Assembly: GCA_932521025.1 (NCBI GenBank)
Contig: OW051473.1
Coordinates: forward strand, 7,192,001-7,256,000
Source: Oscheius onirici
Taxonomy: Eukaryota; Nematoda; Chromadorea; Rhabditida; Rhabditidae
DNA length: 64,000 nt
Direction of reading: 5' to 3'
A program made the position numbers and the translations under genes. Every line of letters starts with the position of its first letter. Within the stretch, counting starts at the first letter, position 1. Of this stretch, positions 16,223-27,928 are shown in pieces. Under the pieces are notes generated by a model, which searched no databases, was not told the DNA's origin, and saw only the letters and a list, made by a program, of their open reading frames with translations.

Positions 16223-19200
16223 ATCAGTACTCGGCCGACGGACATCTAATGTGGCCAACAGGAGGCTATCCACTTCCAAGAAAAAACATGATGAACACGA
16301 GACGGGCTCGGCGAGTGGATCGAAGGAGACGTTACATCTCAATGAAGCCGGAAGGGTAAAAACAAATGGCATCAAAATTTCATTCAAGTTTTATAGGCCT
16401 GTTCCATTGAAGCTTCTCCGAGTAGATGGGAGAAGGGTGTAGAATGGGGTGAAGATGAAGAAATTGAAAATGATCCAAACCTTCCCTACCCTGGGTAAGA
16501 GTCATTTTTAAACTTGTATGGCTTCAATTACAGCTTCGATGAGCCGGTACTCCACTGCCTTCGCCAAGCCTCGCCTCCAAGGTCATGGTGCCTCAAAATG
16601 GTTATGAGCCCTTGGTTCGATCGAGTGACAATGGCTGTCATTATTTTAAATTGTATAACATTAGGTATGAACTGTCTTTCTTTGTCATCCAAACTATGCT
16701 CCAGGAATGTATCGCCCTTGTGATGATGGTCCAGACTGTACGACGTACCGATGTTATGTCCTCGGCTGGGTTGACCATGCTATTTTCGTCTATTTTGCTG
16801 CCGAAATGGTAAATACTTTCCGTTTTTCTTATAAAAAAGTAATTTAGGTGATAAAAATAGTGGCTCTCGGATTTGTCGGGTCAACAGCATACCTATCAGA
16901 TACTTGGAACCGACTAGATTTTTTCATTGTTATGGCAGGGTGAGTCTACGAAAACTCGTACACTCTAGTCTACTTATGAGAATCTTTTGAAAACGTTAAA
17001 AACGTAGTCAATTGCTACGAAAACTTGCTAGTATATTGCTAAGCTATGCTTTACAGAGTAGCAGAATTCATTTTGCAAGAATATCTCGGCGGAAATATCA
17101 ATTTAACAGCAATCCGAACAGTTCGAGTGTTACGACCACTTCGAGCAGTAAATCGGATACCTTCCATGAGAATTCTTGGTACTTGTTTTTTTTTCTTTTG
17201 CTTTTTAAAACTTTCTTTTAAGTAAACCTACTGCTGGACACGTTGCCTATGTTGGGTAATGTTCTGCTCCTATGTTTCTTTGTTTTCTTCATATTCGGAA
17301 TCGTCGGTGTTCAGTTATGGGCGGGTCTTCTCAGGTAAGCTTTTTATATTTTCTGTTTCTATTTTTACTCTTCCAGAAATCGGTGTGTAATAAATCTTCC
17401 AAAGTCTATATCAGAAAACCAAACCGAATTGTTCCAGAATGTCAAATTGACCAGGTTTGTCGTATCTTTCAATCTAAACACGATAAAATTAGGTACTACA
17501 TTCCCGAGGACACATCTATGGAGTACATATGCAGTCAGCCAGACGCAAATGGCCTGCACACATGTGGCAATCTTCCACCCTATACGAACAATGGGCAGAA
17601 ATGTAACCTGACAATTGAAGAATACATGGAATACGGTAATAATACCGCCGGATTATGTGTAAATTGGAATTTTTACTACAACGAATGCCAGGTAACCAGA
17701 TGATAAGCTAGTTTCATGTTCACTTTAGGTTATGCAACGCAATCCCTTTCAAGGCTCAGTTTCTTTCGACAATATCGGTTTCGCATGGGTAGCTATTTTT
17801 CTGGTGAGGTTTTTTTTATATGTTCTCATGACAAAATTCAGGTGATATCCTTGGAAGGATGGACTGACATCATGTATTATGTGCAAGATGCTCATTCCTT
17901 CTGGAATTGGATCTACTTTGTATTGCTCATTGTGGTAAGCATCTTTTTCAAATTTAGACAAGCAAATAACATTCAGATTGGAGCTTTCTTCATGATTAAC
18001 CTTTGCCTCGTCGTCATTGCAACTCAATTTGCAGAGACAAAAAGAAGGGAAACGGAACGAATGTTGCAGGAACGGAAGCGGATGCAGAGCCGGGACTCAA
18101 TATGTTAGCAAAACGCTTTCTTTTATGAATGTTAAGTTTTAGCCGCTGTTTCGACAGGCAGTGAAGCTGGAGGAACATCTAAAGACGAAAACCAAAGTGA
18201 CAGTGTCTATGCGGCAATTGTTAGGTTGATAGGGCAGACGTTTCGAAGAACCAAGAGATTTGTGCGAAGGGCAAGCTTTTTTAACTTTTTGCATTTTTTT
18301 AATTTACAGCAATTCAATGAGTATATGAAACGACGGAGAGAAAGGCGGCAAAAGAAAAAGGATGAAAAGACTCAGAGAAAATCGAAGCTCGACAATATGA
18401 CAACTTTGTCGAGAATAGAAGAACGATTAGAGGAGGAAGATGAATTTGGTAGGTACACCCTTCTCCATTTTTAAGACTTCTACGTTCCAGACGACCATCC
18501 CGTAGAAATCACGACTCCAGTCACAAGAAAGAGGAGAGTAACAATAAGTGAAGATGCTGAAAAAATCGGAAACGGACATTATCAGATGGCTAGAGCAATG
18601 TCAACGGAAGAGGATTTCATCGAGACTGAGTGGTCAGAAGAAGAGAAACCGGTAGGTAACCGTTTATCGCATTCTCATCACTCTTTTAGAAAAAGAAAGT
18701 CAAGAAAGAACCAAAAGTTAGCTGGTTTCGTGCCAAGATCCGAAAATTTGTTGTCTGCGATCACTTTACTAGAGGAATTCTGGTTGCTATTCTAGTCAAC
18801 ACCCTTTCCATGGGGGTCGAGTACCATCAACAGGTATGAACTTCTCTTTTAGTATAAAATTACTTTTCAGCCCGAATTTTTGACAGTCCTGCTTGAATAT
18901 TCGAATCTTTTCTTTACTGGACTCTTTGCCTTCGAAATGCTGCTCAAAATCATAGCCGATGGTTTCTTTGGATATCTTTCCGATGGATTTAATCTCTTCG
19001 ATGGAGGAATTGTTGCACTCAGGTATGAACCTTTCTATAAATTCTACAAAAAGGTGTTCTCAGTGTGCTCGAGTTGTTTCAAGAAGGCAAAGGCGGTCTT
19101 TCCGTGCTTCGAACTTTTCGTCTTCTCCGAATTCTGAAGCTAGTCCGATTCATGCCAGCTCTTCGCTACCAACTCGTTGTTATGCTTCGAACAATGGACA

Positions 19201-22200
19201 ACGTGACAGTCTTCTTCGGTCTCTTAGTTCTTTTTATCTTCATCTTCAGGTACGATTTCACTGAAATTTTCCATCTTTTTCACATTTCACTATCACGAAT
19301 GACCCCTCCCTCCCTTCACAAAACCTTTTACAGTATCCTTGGCATGAACCTCTTTGGGTGCAAGTTTTGCAAGTACGAGGAACGTCTTCTTGGCGGCCCA
19401 GCAAAAAAGTGTGAACGCAAGAACTTTGACTCTCTCCTCTGGGCTCTCATAACCGTATTTCAAGTGAGTTTAACAGGTGGATGAGCATGTGCTGTGATCC
19501 TTTGTGTGACATTTTGTGGCATGTTCTATCTCTCACTTCTGCTGAATAATATTAATGTCGTGTCGTGCGTTTCAGTACGCTAGGAATGGTTCTGTTTGGC
19601 TGCAAGTTCTGCAATCACCAAGAAACCGGTCAAATCTGTACCTGTGGTCAAATTCGTGAAAATGTTTGTGATTGTGATCGGACAAACTTTGACAACTTCC
19701 TACATGCAACTACTACCGTCTTTCAAGTCAGTTTTTGTCGTAACCTTTGTCGTTAAGTTTTGTACTCACGTTTGTTTTGACCGTGCAATAACCTCTATAA
19801 ATATAGATCTTGACCCAAGAAGACTGGAACATGGTGTTGTTCAACGGAATGGCTCAAACCAATCCCTGGGCAGCACTGTATTTCGTGGCTCTAATGACAT
19901 TTGGAAACTACGTGCTCTTCAACTTGTTGGTAGCTATCTTAGTCGAAGGATTTCAAGAGAGCAAAGAAGAAGAAAAACGGCAACTAGTTTGAGTTTTTCC
20001 CTTTTTTTGTAAAGCATATTTGCAGGAAGAAGAGACAAAACAGAAAGCCATCGAGGAAGAGGAAGAACGAAAACGGGAGCTTGAAATGTTGATAGCCAAG
20101 TCGACTTCAGTCGCTTTCGCTAATGGATCAGCATTGTCAGAATGTACCTGTATGCCCATCAAAAAACAAAAAGCCTTGGATGACGATGCAATTGAGCTGC
20201 CAGTACCTGGAAGTAATGGATACCATCGAGTCTCTACAGAAGACGACAGCTACGAAAACAGGATACGATTTCTGGATGCTAATTCGAATGCCAGCGGAAA
20301 GAACAGGTTGATTTATGATCTCGAGAGAGTAAGCCAATAACATTAAGGTTGAATCGCCACACCTCGCTCGTAATCTCTGGTCAAAATGGAGGACCAATTC
20401 ATCGCCAGAGAGTACACAGTTGGGGCGGAATCTGCCATCACTTTAATCCAAATTGCGCGGTTCACGGCCGTAGAGCACTGATTGAGAGCTACGCCAGAGA
20501 AAAGTTTCTGGAAGCTAGTCAAGAACTGAAACAGGCTCTGGCAGAGGAAGAGAAGAAGAATGAGAAAAAACAGAACACTGTGATGAGAAAACTGTTTCGG
20601 AAGACTTGCCTCGCCAACAGAACTCATCATTCTCTCTTCGTCTTCGGCCCCAAGAACCCATTTCGAATCAAGTGCTTGCAACTGACCCGAAGGAAATGGT
20701 TCGACTATTCCATTCTAGTCTTTATCGGGATCAACTGTATCACTCTCGCCATGGAACGTCCCTCTATACCACCTCGAAGCATTGAACGAAAGTTCCTCTC
20801 TGTCTCCGGATACATCTTCACCATCATTTTCTCGCTAGAAATGGCTATGAAAGTATTTCAATATTCAATCATTGTTTAAACCGGTTCAGGTCATTGCCAG
20901 CGGCTGCTTTTTCGGAAAGGGAGCATATTTCAAAGACGGGTGGAACATACTCGACGGCATTCTGGTCATCATTTCCTTGGTCAATGTGCTCTTTGAATTA
21001 GTTGCGACCGGAGGTTCGTTTTAGAATATCGCAACATTCAAGTGTTTTGTTTAGATTCTCCCAAGATTTTTGGTGTCATTCGTGTTCTTCGACTCTTGAG
21101 GGCGTTAAGACCACTGCGAGTCATCAACAGAGCACCAGGGGTCAAGCTGGTTGTCATGACTCTGATATCGAGGTTAGAAGTATGCAAGTCTTTTCAGTAC
21201 TTGATTTGAGTCTCAAACCCATCGGCAACATCGTGCTCATTTGCTGCACATTCTTCATTATATTCGGTATTCTTGGAGTCCAGCTCTTCAAGGGAATGAT
21301 GCATCACTGCATTGGACCTGAAATATCGAATATTACTACCAGGGAAGAATGTGTCAGTGTTCCAACAAACAAATGGGTTAATCACCGGTACAACTTTGAC
21401 AATCTTGGTCAGGTAAAAAGGTCTTCTTTCTTCTGTTAAAAAGAAGTTTAGGCTCTGATGTCTCTCTTTGTCCTCTCCAGCAAAGACGGTTGGGTCTCCA
21501 TCATGTACCAGGGAATTGACGCTGTTGGAGTAGACATGCAACCCATTGAAAACTACAATGAATGGCGGATGATCTACTTTATATCATTCCTGCTCCTGGT
21601 CGGCTTCTTTGTACTGAACATGTTTGTCGGGGTCGTTGTCGAGAACTTTCACAAGTGCAAGGAGGCTTTAGAAAAGGTAAAGCTTGCAAAAAAACGTTCA
21701 TTTTGTTCTTTTAGGAAATACGAGAGAAAGAAAAGGAAAAACGTCTTCAAAGGCAGTTAAAACGGCAAAAGTTTGAAGAGAGTATGGCCGGTCGGAAGAA
21801 GAAAATAGCCAAGAATCAACCTTACTGGCACAGCTACGGACCAACTAGGCTCTTTCTTCACGGCGTGGTCACTTCAAAATACTTCGACTTAGCGATAGCT
21901 GCAGTTATCGGTATTTGTATCATTTCTTGAGAAAAACTCAAATTTCTAGGAATCAACGTAATTTCTATGGCTATGGAGTTTTATATGATGCCAGTCGGTC
22001 TTAAATATGTTCTTCGAGCGTTGAACTACTTCTTCACAGCAGTCTTCACACTGGAGGCCGGGATGAAACTGTCAGCTCTCGGGTTTAAACGATTTTTCAA
22101 AGAGAGGTTAACATACATTTTTATACAAACTCAAACGGTGTTTAAGATGGAACCGGTTGGATATGTTCATCGTTTTCCTATCCATTGCTGGAATCATTTT

Positions 22201-23263
22201 TGAAGAATTCGAAGCCTTGGAATTGCCCATCAATCCGACTATCATCCGTGTAATGAGAGTACTTCGAATCGCAAGAGGTGACTTTATGCAGGGATGGTCT
22301 AAACAAAGGGATTTCAGTTTTGAAGCTTCTGAAAATGGCAAAGGGAATCCGATCATTACTGGACACCGTAGGAGAAGCCTTGCCTCAAGTTGGAAATCTT
22401 GGATCCCTGTTCTTTCTACTCTTCTTCATTTTTGCTGCCTTGGGAGTAGAGCTTTTTGGAAAACTAGAATGCTCAGAAGATCATCCCTGTGATGGGCTGG
22501 GAGAACACGCTCATTTCAAAAACTTTGGGATGGCATTCTTAACACTGTTCCGAATAGCTACAGGAGACAACTGGAACGGCATCATGAAGGTAAGTGTACA
22601 AACAAATTTAGATTTACTTTACACCGTAAATTCGAATTAATAGTTTTCAAATGGACTAAAAGTAATAATAATATATAATAATTATACAATAAAACAGTGA
22701 GGTTTCAGGACGCTCTGCGAGATGACTGTGACTCTTCTGACCATTGTCAAACCAACTGTTGCGTCGACCCGATTTTGGCACCATGCTTCTTTGTCATCTT
22801 CGTTCTAATCTCCCAGTTTGTTCTGGTCAATGTGGTCGTGGCAGTTTTGATGAAACATCTGGAAGAGAGCAACAAGAGGGATGCCGAGGAACCAGTGGAC
22901 CCCAATGCGCCCGAAAGTGAAATCTTGAAAATTGAGGAAGGGGAAGAGCCCGAGGAAAAGCCTCCAATAGAGTGGACTGAGCAGGAAAAAGTGATGGCTA
23001 ATCTTGAAAGAGAGCTGATCGAAGTGGAGCACAAGCTGATCGAAGACGAAATACGAAGAAACAGTATGGTTGTGGCGGAAGAGCTTCAGCCATTGAATGA
23101 AAGGGATACTTACCGCGGTAATCTTCTAAGAGTCGATTCTACTAAAATGCTTTTAGAAGAAGATTACGGAGAAGATCTTTCGTTGCAACTCGGCACCTCA
23201 GCAATAGACATATCAAGTACCAATAGTGGACGGGCTTCAATGAAATCCGGAAGGACGAATTGA
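16223..23263 (+). CDS. cca-1: T-type (Cav3) voltage-gated calcium channel alpha-1 subunit; 5' end not found
   Basis: Pore-forming subunit of a low-voltage-activated calcium channel in the plasma membrane of nerve and muscle; cca-1 is the C. elegans orthologue. About 30 exons give roughly 1,750 residues with four six-helix domains. T-type identity rests on the selectivity-filter acids Glu, Glu, Asp, Asp: [10 protein letters not shown] (domain I), [13 protein letters not shown] (II), [10 protein letters not shown] (III) and [10 protein letters not shown] (IV). S4 sensors are clear, e.g. [18 protein letters not shown] (I) and [16 protein letters not shown] (IV). The I-II linker has a gating-brake-like helix near 18200-18360 ([20 protein letters not shown]). 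Exons 19334-19463 and 19576-19726 are alternatives for the domain II turret. One intron is GC-AG. Domain I reads FLVISLEGW where vertebrate T-types have Gln before Val. The II-III linker (about 160 residues) and the C-tail (about 150) are short and acidic. The stop is at 23261-23263. The first placed exon, 16223-16355, starts in mid-codon. Confidence 0.95.
18270..18309 (+). other. GC-AG intron in the gating-brake region of the calcium channel
   Basis: Reading frame and phase require the upstream exon to end ...GTGCGAAGG and the next to start CAATTCAATGAG. The intervening sequence therefore begins GCAAGC and ends TTACAG, a GC-AG intron of about 40 bases. The donor otherwise matches the AAGC context of normal donors in this window. 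GC donors are weaker and are sometimes used for regulated splicing. Boundaries are good to a base or two. Confidence 0.7.
19334..19463 (+). other. Alternative exon A, domain II S5-P turret of the calcium channel (few cysteines)
   Basis: A 130-base exon preceded by TTTTACAG and followed by GTGAGT. It encodes the end of IIS5 and the turret, starting [12 protein letters not shown] and ending in [16 protein letters not shown]. It has three cysteines and matches the vertebrate T-type sequence in this place closely. It enters and leaves in the same phases as exon B (19576-19726), so either can join the exon ending at 19249 to the exon starting at 19807. Confidence 0.88.
19576..19726 (+). other. Alternative exon B, domain II S5-P turret of the calcium channel (Cys-rich)
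   Basis: A 151-base exon preceded by TTTCAG and followed by GTCAGT. It starts [12 protein letters not shown] and ends [16 protein letters not shown], so it is clearly a diverged copy of exon A. Its turret is seven residues longer and has six cysteines (CKFC, ICTC, VCDC). Phase matches exon A exactly. The downstream pore exon at 19807 starts ILTQEDW. Both copies keep an open frame and splice sites, so neither looks decayed. Confidence 0.88.
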
Positions 23264-23733
23264 CTGTGATATGTGTCATTCATATTTTTCATATTTATTG
23301 TTTATTTTCGATTGCGCTGGCGTTTTATTTTACTATAGAGAAGCTTTTTTGGTCTTATTCTCTGATACAGGTAAAAACGTCTGGCGGTTCAATGGCCTTA
23401 TTATATTTTTCTTATTTTCAACCCGTCATAGACACATTGAATCCCACCTTTCACTCCATATCTGGCCCCTGTTTCTACTATCTTTAATTTACCCCTCCCT
23501 ACCCAGTTCACTTGTATTTCGATCTGAGCACATTCACGTCGTTCGAGGTAACGGTTCGGTGACTGTGTTATACAAGAAAATAAAAAATATAAACTAAATA
23601 TTTTCACAGAGAGTTTTACAGTAGCAAAATATGAATTTTTCTCCGAGAGGCATATGTACAAGCGGAGTTTTCGCCGGTCTCTGAAACCTACGTTAATTCG
23701 AAGCACAGGTTTATCTTCGCGGACAATGTTGTG
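23264..23733 (+). other. 3' UTR of the calcium channel and intergenic DNA
   Basis: About 310 bases after the stop codon there is an AATAAA at 23579-23584 in an A-rich stretch, the likely poly(A) signal of the calcium channel gene. I see no coding evidence between the stop and this signal. The possible minus-strand gene that ends at 23734 converges on it. Confidence 0.6.
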
Positions 23734-24280
23734 CTAGGTGGTTGCAGTAGATACGTCTGGAGGAACTGGAAAACGTTTGCTAATGTATATAACAGATGCT
23801 TGCCGGTTATACACCATGCACCACACTATTACGTTACTTTCCCAAACATCTTCGTCTCCGTTGAAGGGATACAACCAGAAAGTAAGAAAAAACTCTCTGA
23901 AAACCTCCTCGATTGGGTTTTCCTCAATTGGGTCCTCTAAATTAATTCCGTATACGTCTCGGAGAAAGTTTATCTTGAACTCATCATCGTCATCACGTGC
24001 AAGGACAGCAGCTAAGGTGGCTTCGGAAACGGTTTTCGAACTGATGCTCCACTGAAACTATTTATTTAAAGTGCAAAAGTAACCTACAGCATCGTCGTCT
24101 TCACTGTCGTCGTAGTCTTCTTCCTCTCGTTCAAACCACTCTCGTCAAAGAACATCAAGTACTGTTCAAGCTGAGGCAAATTTTAAACTGGCTATGTAAG
24201 AGTGTTTCAAAATAGCTTACGTTGTCCGCTTGATTGCAATGATCGCAAAGGCACTGTCGGTGACAGCGGAACTCACACAT
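23734..24280 (-). CDS. Possible small Cys-rich/acidic protein, unknown function
   Basis: I do not recognise this protein. A three-exon minus-strand model can be built. An ATG at 24280, right after TTGTAG, opens MCEFRCHRQCLCDHCNQADN, with five cysteines in CxxxCxxxCxCxxC spacing plus histidines, like a small metal-binding knuckle. A short acidic exon (WFEREEEDYDDSEDDDA) follows, then a long open frame from about 24055 to the TAG at 23734-23736 with LARDDDDEFKINFLRDVYGI and an aromatic-rich end. Phases agree only if the second exon uses an unusual GAGAG acceptor. The opposite strand is also open over most of the last exon, so coding potential is ambiguous. It may be a real small gene, a fragment, or chance. 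Confidence 0.3.
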
Positions 24281-26276
24281 CTACAAGGGTAAAAAGGATT
24301 TTGGTCAGCTCCTTTGACGGAATAGCGAGACAACTGGAAGTGGTGATTACTGATTTAAAATTGTACAAGAGAAATGTAAAGGTATAACACTTTTTGCCTA
24401 ACACTTTTTAGATTACCGAAGTTTTTGTTATGATTACAGTGCTTAGAATAAGAAGAGGTGGAAAAAGCTAGTGAACTCTAATGGCCCAGGATGAGTACAA
24501 GAAGACGTAGTATCGCGAGCAAAGACATAAAAGAGTTTTGAGTCAAATATGTGGCCTGATGGCGATCAGCAGTAGATGTATACAAAGCCAAGCTGGACGG
24601 CTAATTTGTATTCAGTGAACAAATTATTTTGAAACTAGCCCGATCAGATCGGTGGCAGTCTCTGGAGTGATTAAAATGTGTCACTTCAGGTTGGACGATG
24701 TTCTAAACGCTAAAAATTTCTGAATTGCCGATAGGTGCTTGGGAGAAAGGTGTTTTTGTTGCCCTACATTGTTGAAAAACGGCTAAGCAGGAAAAATGAA
24801 ATTGCAGTGGGCAACGTTTAGGAGCGCGACTCCCCGCATCGGACGCAATTTTTGCGACCACACTGGACGTTTCCCATCGTTTTATGTGGGAACTGTCGGA
24901 ACCGTGGGAACCACTGTCGGCGGTCGAAATCTATCTGTGTTGCCCAGGAATACTTACAGACAGAAAACATGAAGATGAGATTCACTGTTTTCTGATCATT
25001 CTATCGCGAGACTCGAATAAGCAGGGACGAGTTTTTTTCGTAGTTTGTTTGAAATTAAGAATAGATAATAAGCTGATTGTTGTGAACGGTACACAAAATA
25101 TACATAAAAATTCGCCAGAAGTGAGCATCATAAATGAAACCGATGATGATACAGCCTTCATCTTGTTAAAGGTTTTAGTGTGAAATACTATCTTACGGTC
25201 TCCGCTTACACTAGTTTCTAACCCTTTCTGTTGCATACGTTCCCAGCAGTGTGGAGATCTGTCACAAACAAATGTCAGCCTGCAAAAGCTCCCGGTCGCA
25301 AACAAAGCATGAAATCATCCTGGGAAAGGGAACGGCTGTTTGACACCTGGGTAGCACTGATTTTCCGACTGTCTCAATCGCAGTTTGGTAGCTTCTTTAT
25401 TTGTGCTGATGTATCTTAACGAAAAGAGAGTCTAATCAGTTCATTTTTTTGCTTCTATGCCCTCTGTTATCAGATCACAGCTTTGCCTAAGTATGCCTTG
25501 GCAGGGAGGTCTTTTCTACCCTCTTCGTAATAACATGTCAGATATTTCATGCTATTTTTTTGTTTATTTTGTAGTTTTGTTCTTTTGAATACGTATGGTA
25601 GACCACCGACACAAAATGGGTAGACTCGTAAATGCAATCAATTAGCGGCGGAGGATGCTTCTGCTCTCAAAAAACTTATCTAGGCGATATGACTTCTGCC
25701 TTTTATCTATTAGCACACCCCATAGTTGTGACCGAAGTGACGAAAGAATTTAGTCGGATGCTGTTTATAACGCTATCTCTCTCATGCCAGTAGATTGTCT
25801 ATCCTTTTATAAACATTCAAACCTCTAATCATAATCATCGATAGCGCTGCTTTATGTTTTCGAACTTCCTTATATCGCTGGAAAATTTTTGTTCCGTAGT
25901 TCAAAAAGTTCAAAAATACTTATCCCATTTTTTTACTTCAATCCGTAGATCCACCGAGGTAGATCTCACTCGATTGGCTTTTGGATCATTTTCATACGAC
26001 TGTTTCTATCCAAGTTGGCGGCTAACCGTGCAGCTGCGCACCCAGGTGTCAAGAATTCCTCAACATTATCGGAACATCTGCAGCTCTTTATAATCCTTTC
26101 ATGCTCCTCATTATGAGATCAGTTTTTGTTCATATTTTGAACAATTGCCTCTCTGAACATTTATTATTTCACTCAACTTTGTAACGGAGACACCGTACAA
26201 ACAGAACCATGTACCAGCTCATTTGTTTTCTCTTTGCGACTTTTTTTCCATACACTTCTTACAGGTATCTCATGCC
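24281..26276. other. Intergenic stretch, no gene recognised
   Basis: Open frames exist on both strands around 24884-25305, but none has a recognisable motif, and opposing frames overlap, so I cannot call a gene. The last part includes the promoter or trans-splice region of the membrane-protein gene starting at 26277, with a T-rich tract and TTACAG about 14 bases before its ATG. Confidence 0.5.
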
Positions 26277-27639
26277 ATGAGGTTTTTTCCACTCTTACTT
26301 GGTCTACTGTTTTGTACTGGGTTAGCCGCCAAATGGGGAGACAACAACCGCGTCAAGAACTTGGTGAGAAGAAAAACGGCCTTTGAAGAAACATTTTAGT
26401 GCGACAGGAACATTACCGGTTACCGCAACTACATCGATGGTCTCTTCAGTGTCTCCATCGAGAAAGTGGCAGGGATTCTTCTGGACGATCACGCGTATAT
26501 CATTCGTTACAAAGACGTCTTTGAGGACAAGGGTGAGTCTTTATTTTTTGAGAACGTACTCTTTTATACAGCTATTTTCTTCGCTGAACAGAAACCGCTG
26601 CCAAAAAATGTTTAGCTGAGTTTGTACAACGAGGATGAGTAATCAGACAGAGACCGTCACTGTAATGGGAAAACACTATAAGTCAAAATTTCAGCTTACA
26701 TCCAACTTTCAAAAGACATTCACGACGAGGTGGTCACTCCCTGGACCGAGAACCAAGATGGCTGGATTCAGCGTAGAGTACAATATGGTCGTCATGTCCA
26801 TGATGCTGGATTTGTCAAGCATGCCACTGTCAGCGAGAACCATGTAAGCAAATGGTTCTATGGGATTTTTCGATAAGTTTAGACTGCTCTATACCAAGAC
26901 GAACAGCTCATTCTCAACAAACGTGTCAGAAATTTGGAGACTTTTATCTCCGGAATCCTCATCGAGGTAATGATAAACAGAGAGATATAACGCCACGATT
27001 TAGGTAGAATACTGTTCTGTGAGAGCTGGGAAACAGGATACTTATGTTGAAGTTGATGTGAAGCTCAGCATCGAGAATGCTCTTCTCATGTTCGTTGAAG
27101 GTAACTTTTTCTTCTATTTGTTTAAAATAGCTTGCTGATTAGATACCATTATGGAGAGCAGTGAACGGGGCTTCATCACAACCTACCATGGCCTCGCATG
27201 GCTCCTGAGAAACTACATTCCGACTCATCCTGAAGACACTGTTAACTTGTCTGTGCGGCCAACCACAAAGAAGATCACTCGTCTACCTGCTCTTGATCCA
27301 AAGAAAAAGTTGGAACTTACTGAAAAGAAGGTGTATTTCCCGGTCTCCACTATCAATCCGATCCCTACTCGTCGTCCTCTTACTTGGCTCCAGATTGGTT
27401 GTTTCCTACTAGGAATTGTGGTTATTGCGGGATTCATGTATGTATACTCACTTATTTTTGATGGTTTTGTTTTCAGTTTTGCCGCTTTCTGCGCTGTGAA
27501 GAAGTACTTCTGTTCCTCCCAGAAACAACCGGAACCCATAGGTGATGAAAGAAGTCAATTTCTTGTCAAGTACGATCAGAACAGGACCTCAATTGAGCAC
27601 CACGGATCCAAGAGATCCATTAGGGGTTCTGAAGTCTGA
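26277..27639 (+). CDS. Single-pass type I membrane protein, unknown family
   Basis: I do not recognise the family. The ATG at 26277 opens a signal peptide (MRFFPLLLGLLFCTGLAA). Later exons give an ectodomain with CDRNITGYRNYIDGLFSVSI, a YIQLSKDIHDEVVTPW stretch, and a VEYCSVRAGKQDTYVEVDVK strand-rich part. A basic/Pro-rich juxtamembrane region and one membrane helix near 27390-27490 (WLQIGCFLLGIVVIAGF) follow, then a short basic tail ending SIRGSEV. The stop is at 27637-27639, with AATAAA at 27763-27768. Overall it resembles a small adhesion- or receptor-like protein; an SEA-like fold is possible but not shown. The exon between about 26520 and 26695 does not resolve: the obvious reading runs into a stop, so a very short exon or an unusual donor must be used. 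Length is about 310 residues. The next gene starts only 290 bases downstream. Confidence 0.7.
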
Positions 27640-27762
27640 GTGACACTTTTCGGTTGTATTCTTTTGCTCCCCTGAAAACGTTGTACTCCTACATACGAGT
27701 GTTTGGTTCAAGTTTCCCATAATCAATTTCCTCATTCACTTACAAACGTCTTTTTAACAATT

Positions 27763-27768
27763 AATAAA
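27763..27768 (+). terminator. Poly(A) signal of the membrane-protein gene
   Basis: AATAAA 124 bases after the stop codon at 27639. The next gene's acceptor-like CAG (27921-27923) follows only about 150 bases later, so the two genes are tightly packed on the same strand. Confidence 0.6.
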
Positions 27769-27928
27769 GATGATCGCATCACTTCAAGTTCTGCTTTTTC
27801 TTCAAATCCCATTAAACCAACATTCAACGGTGTTACTTCTCGTTTAACTCGCACTGAATTAGTTTTCACCCCAATGAAGATCATAACTCCAAATTCCTCG
27901 CTTGAACGCACTTTTGGCCTCAGTGTTT

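Noticed and set aside
16514-16812. Open frames running past the first channel exons
   Set aside because: They read through introns; the true exons follow the Cav3 family sequence and GT-AG sites.
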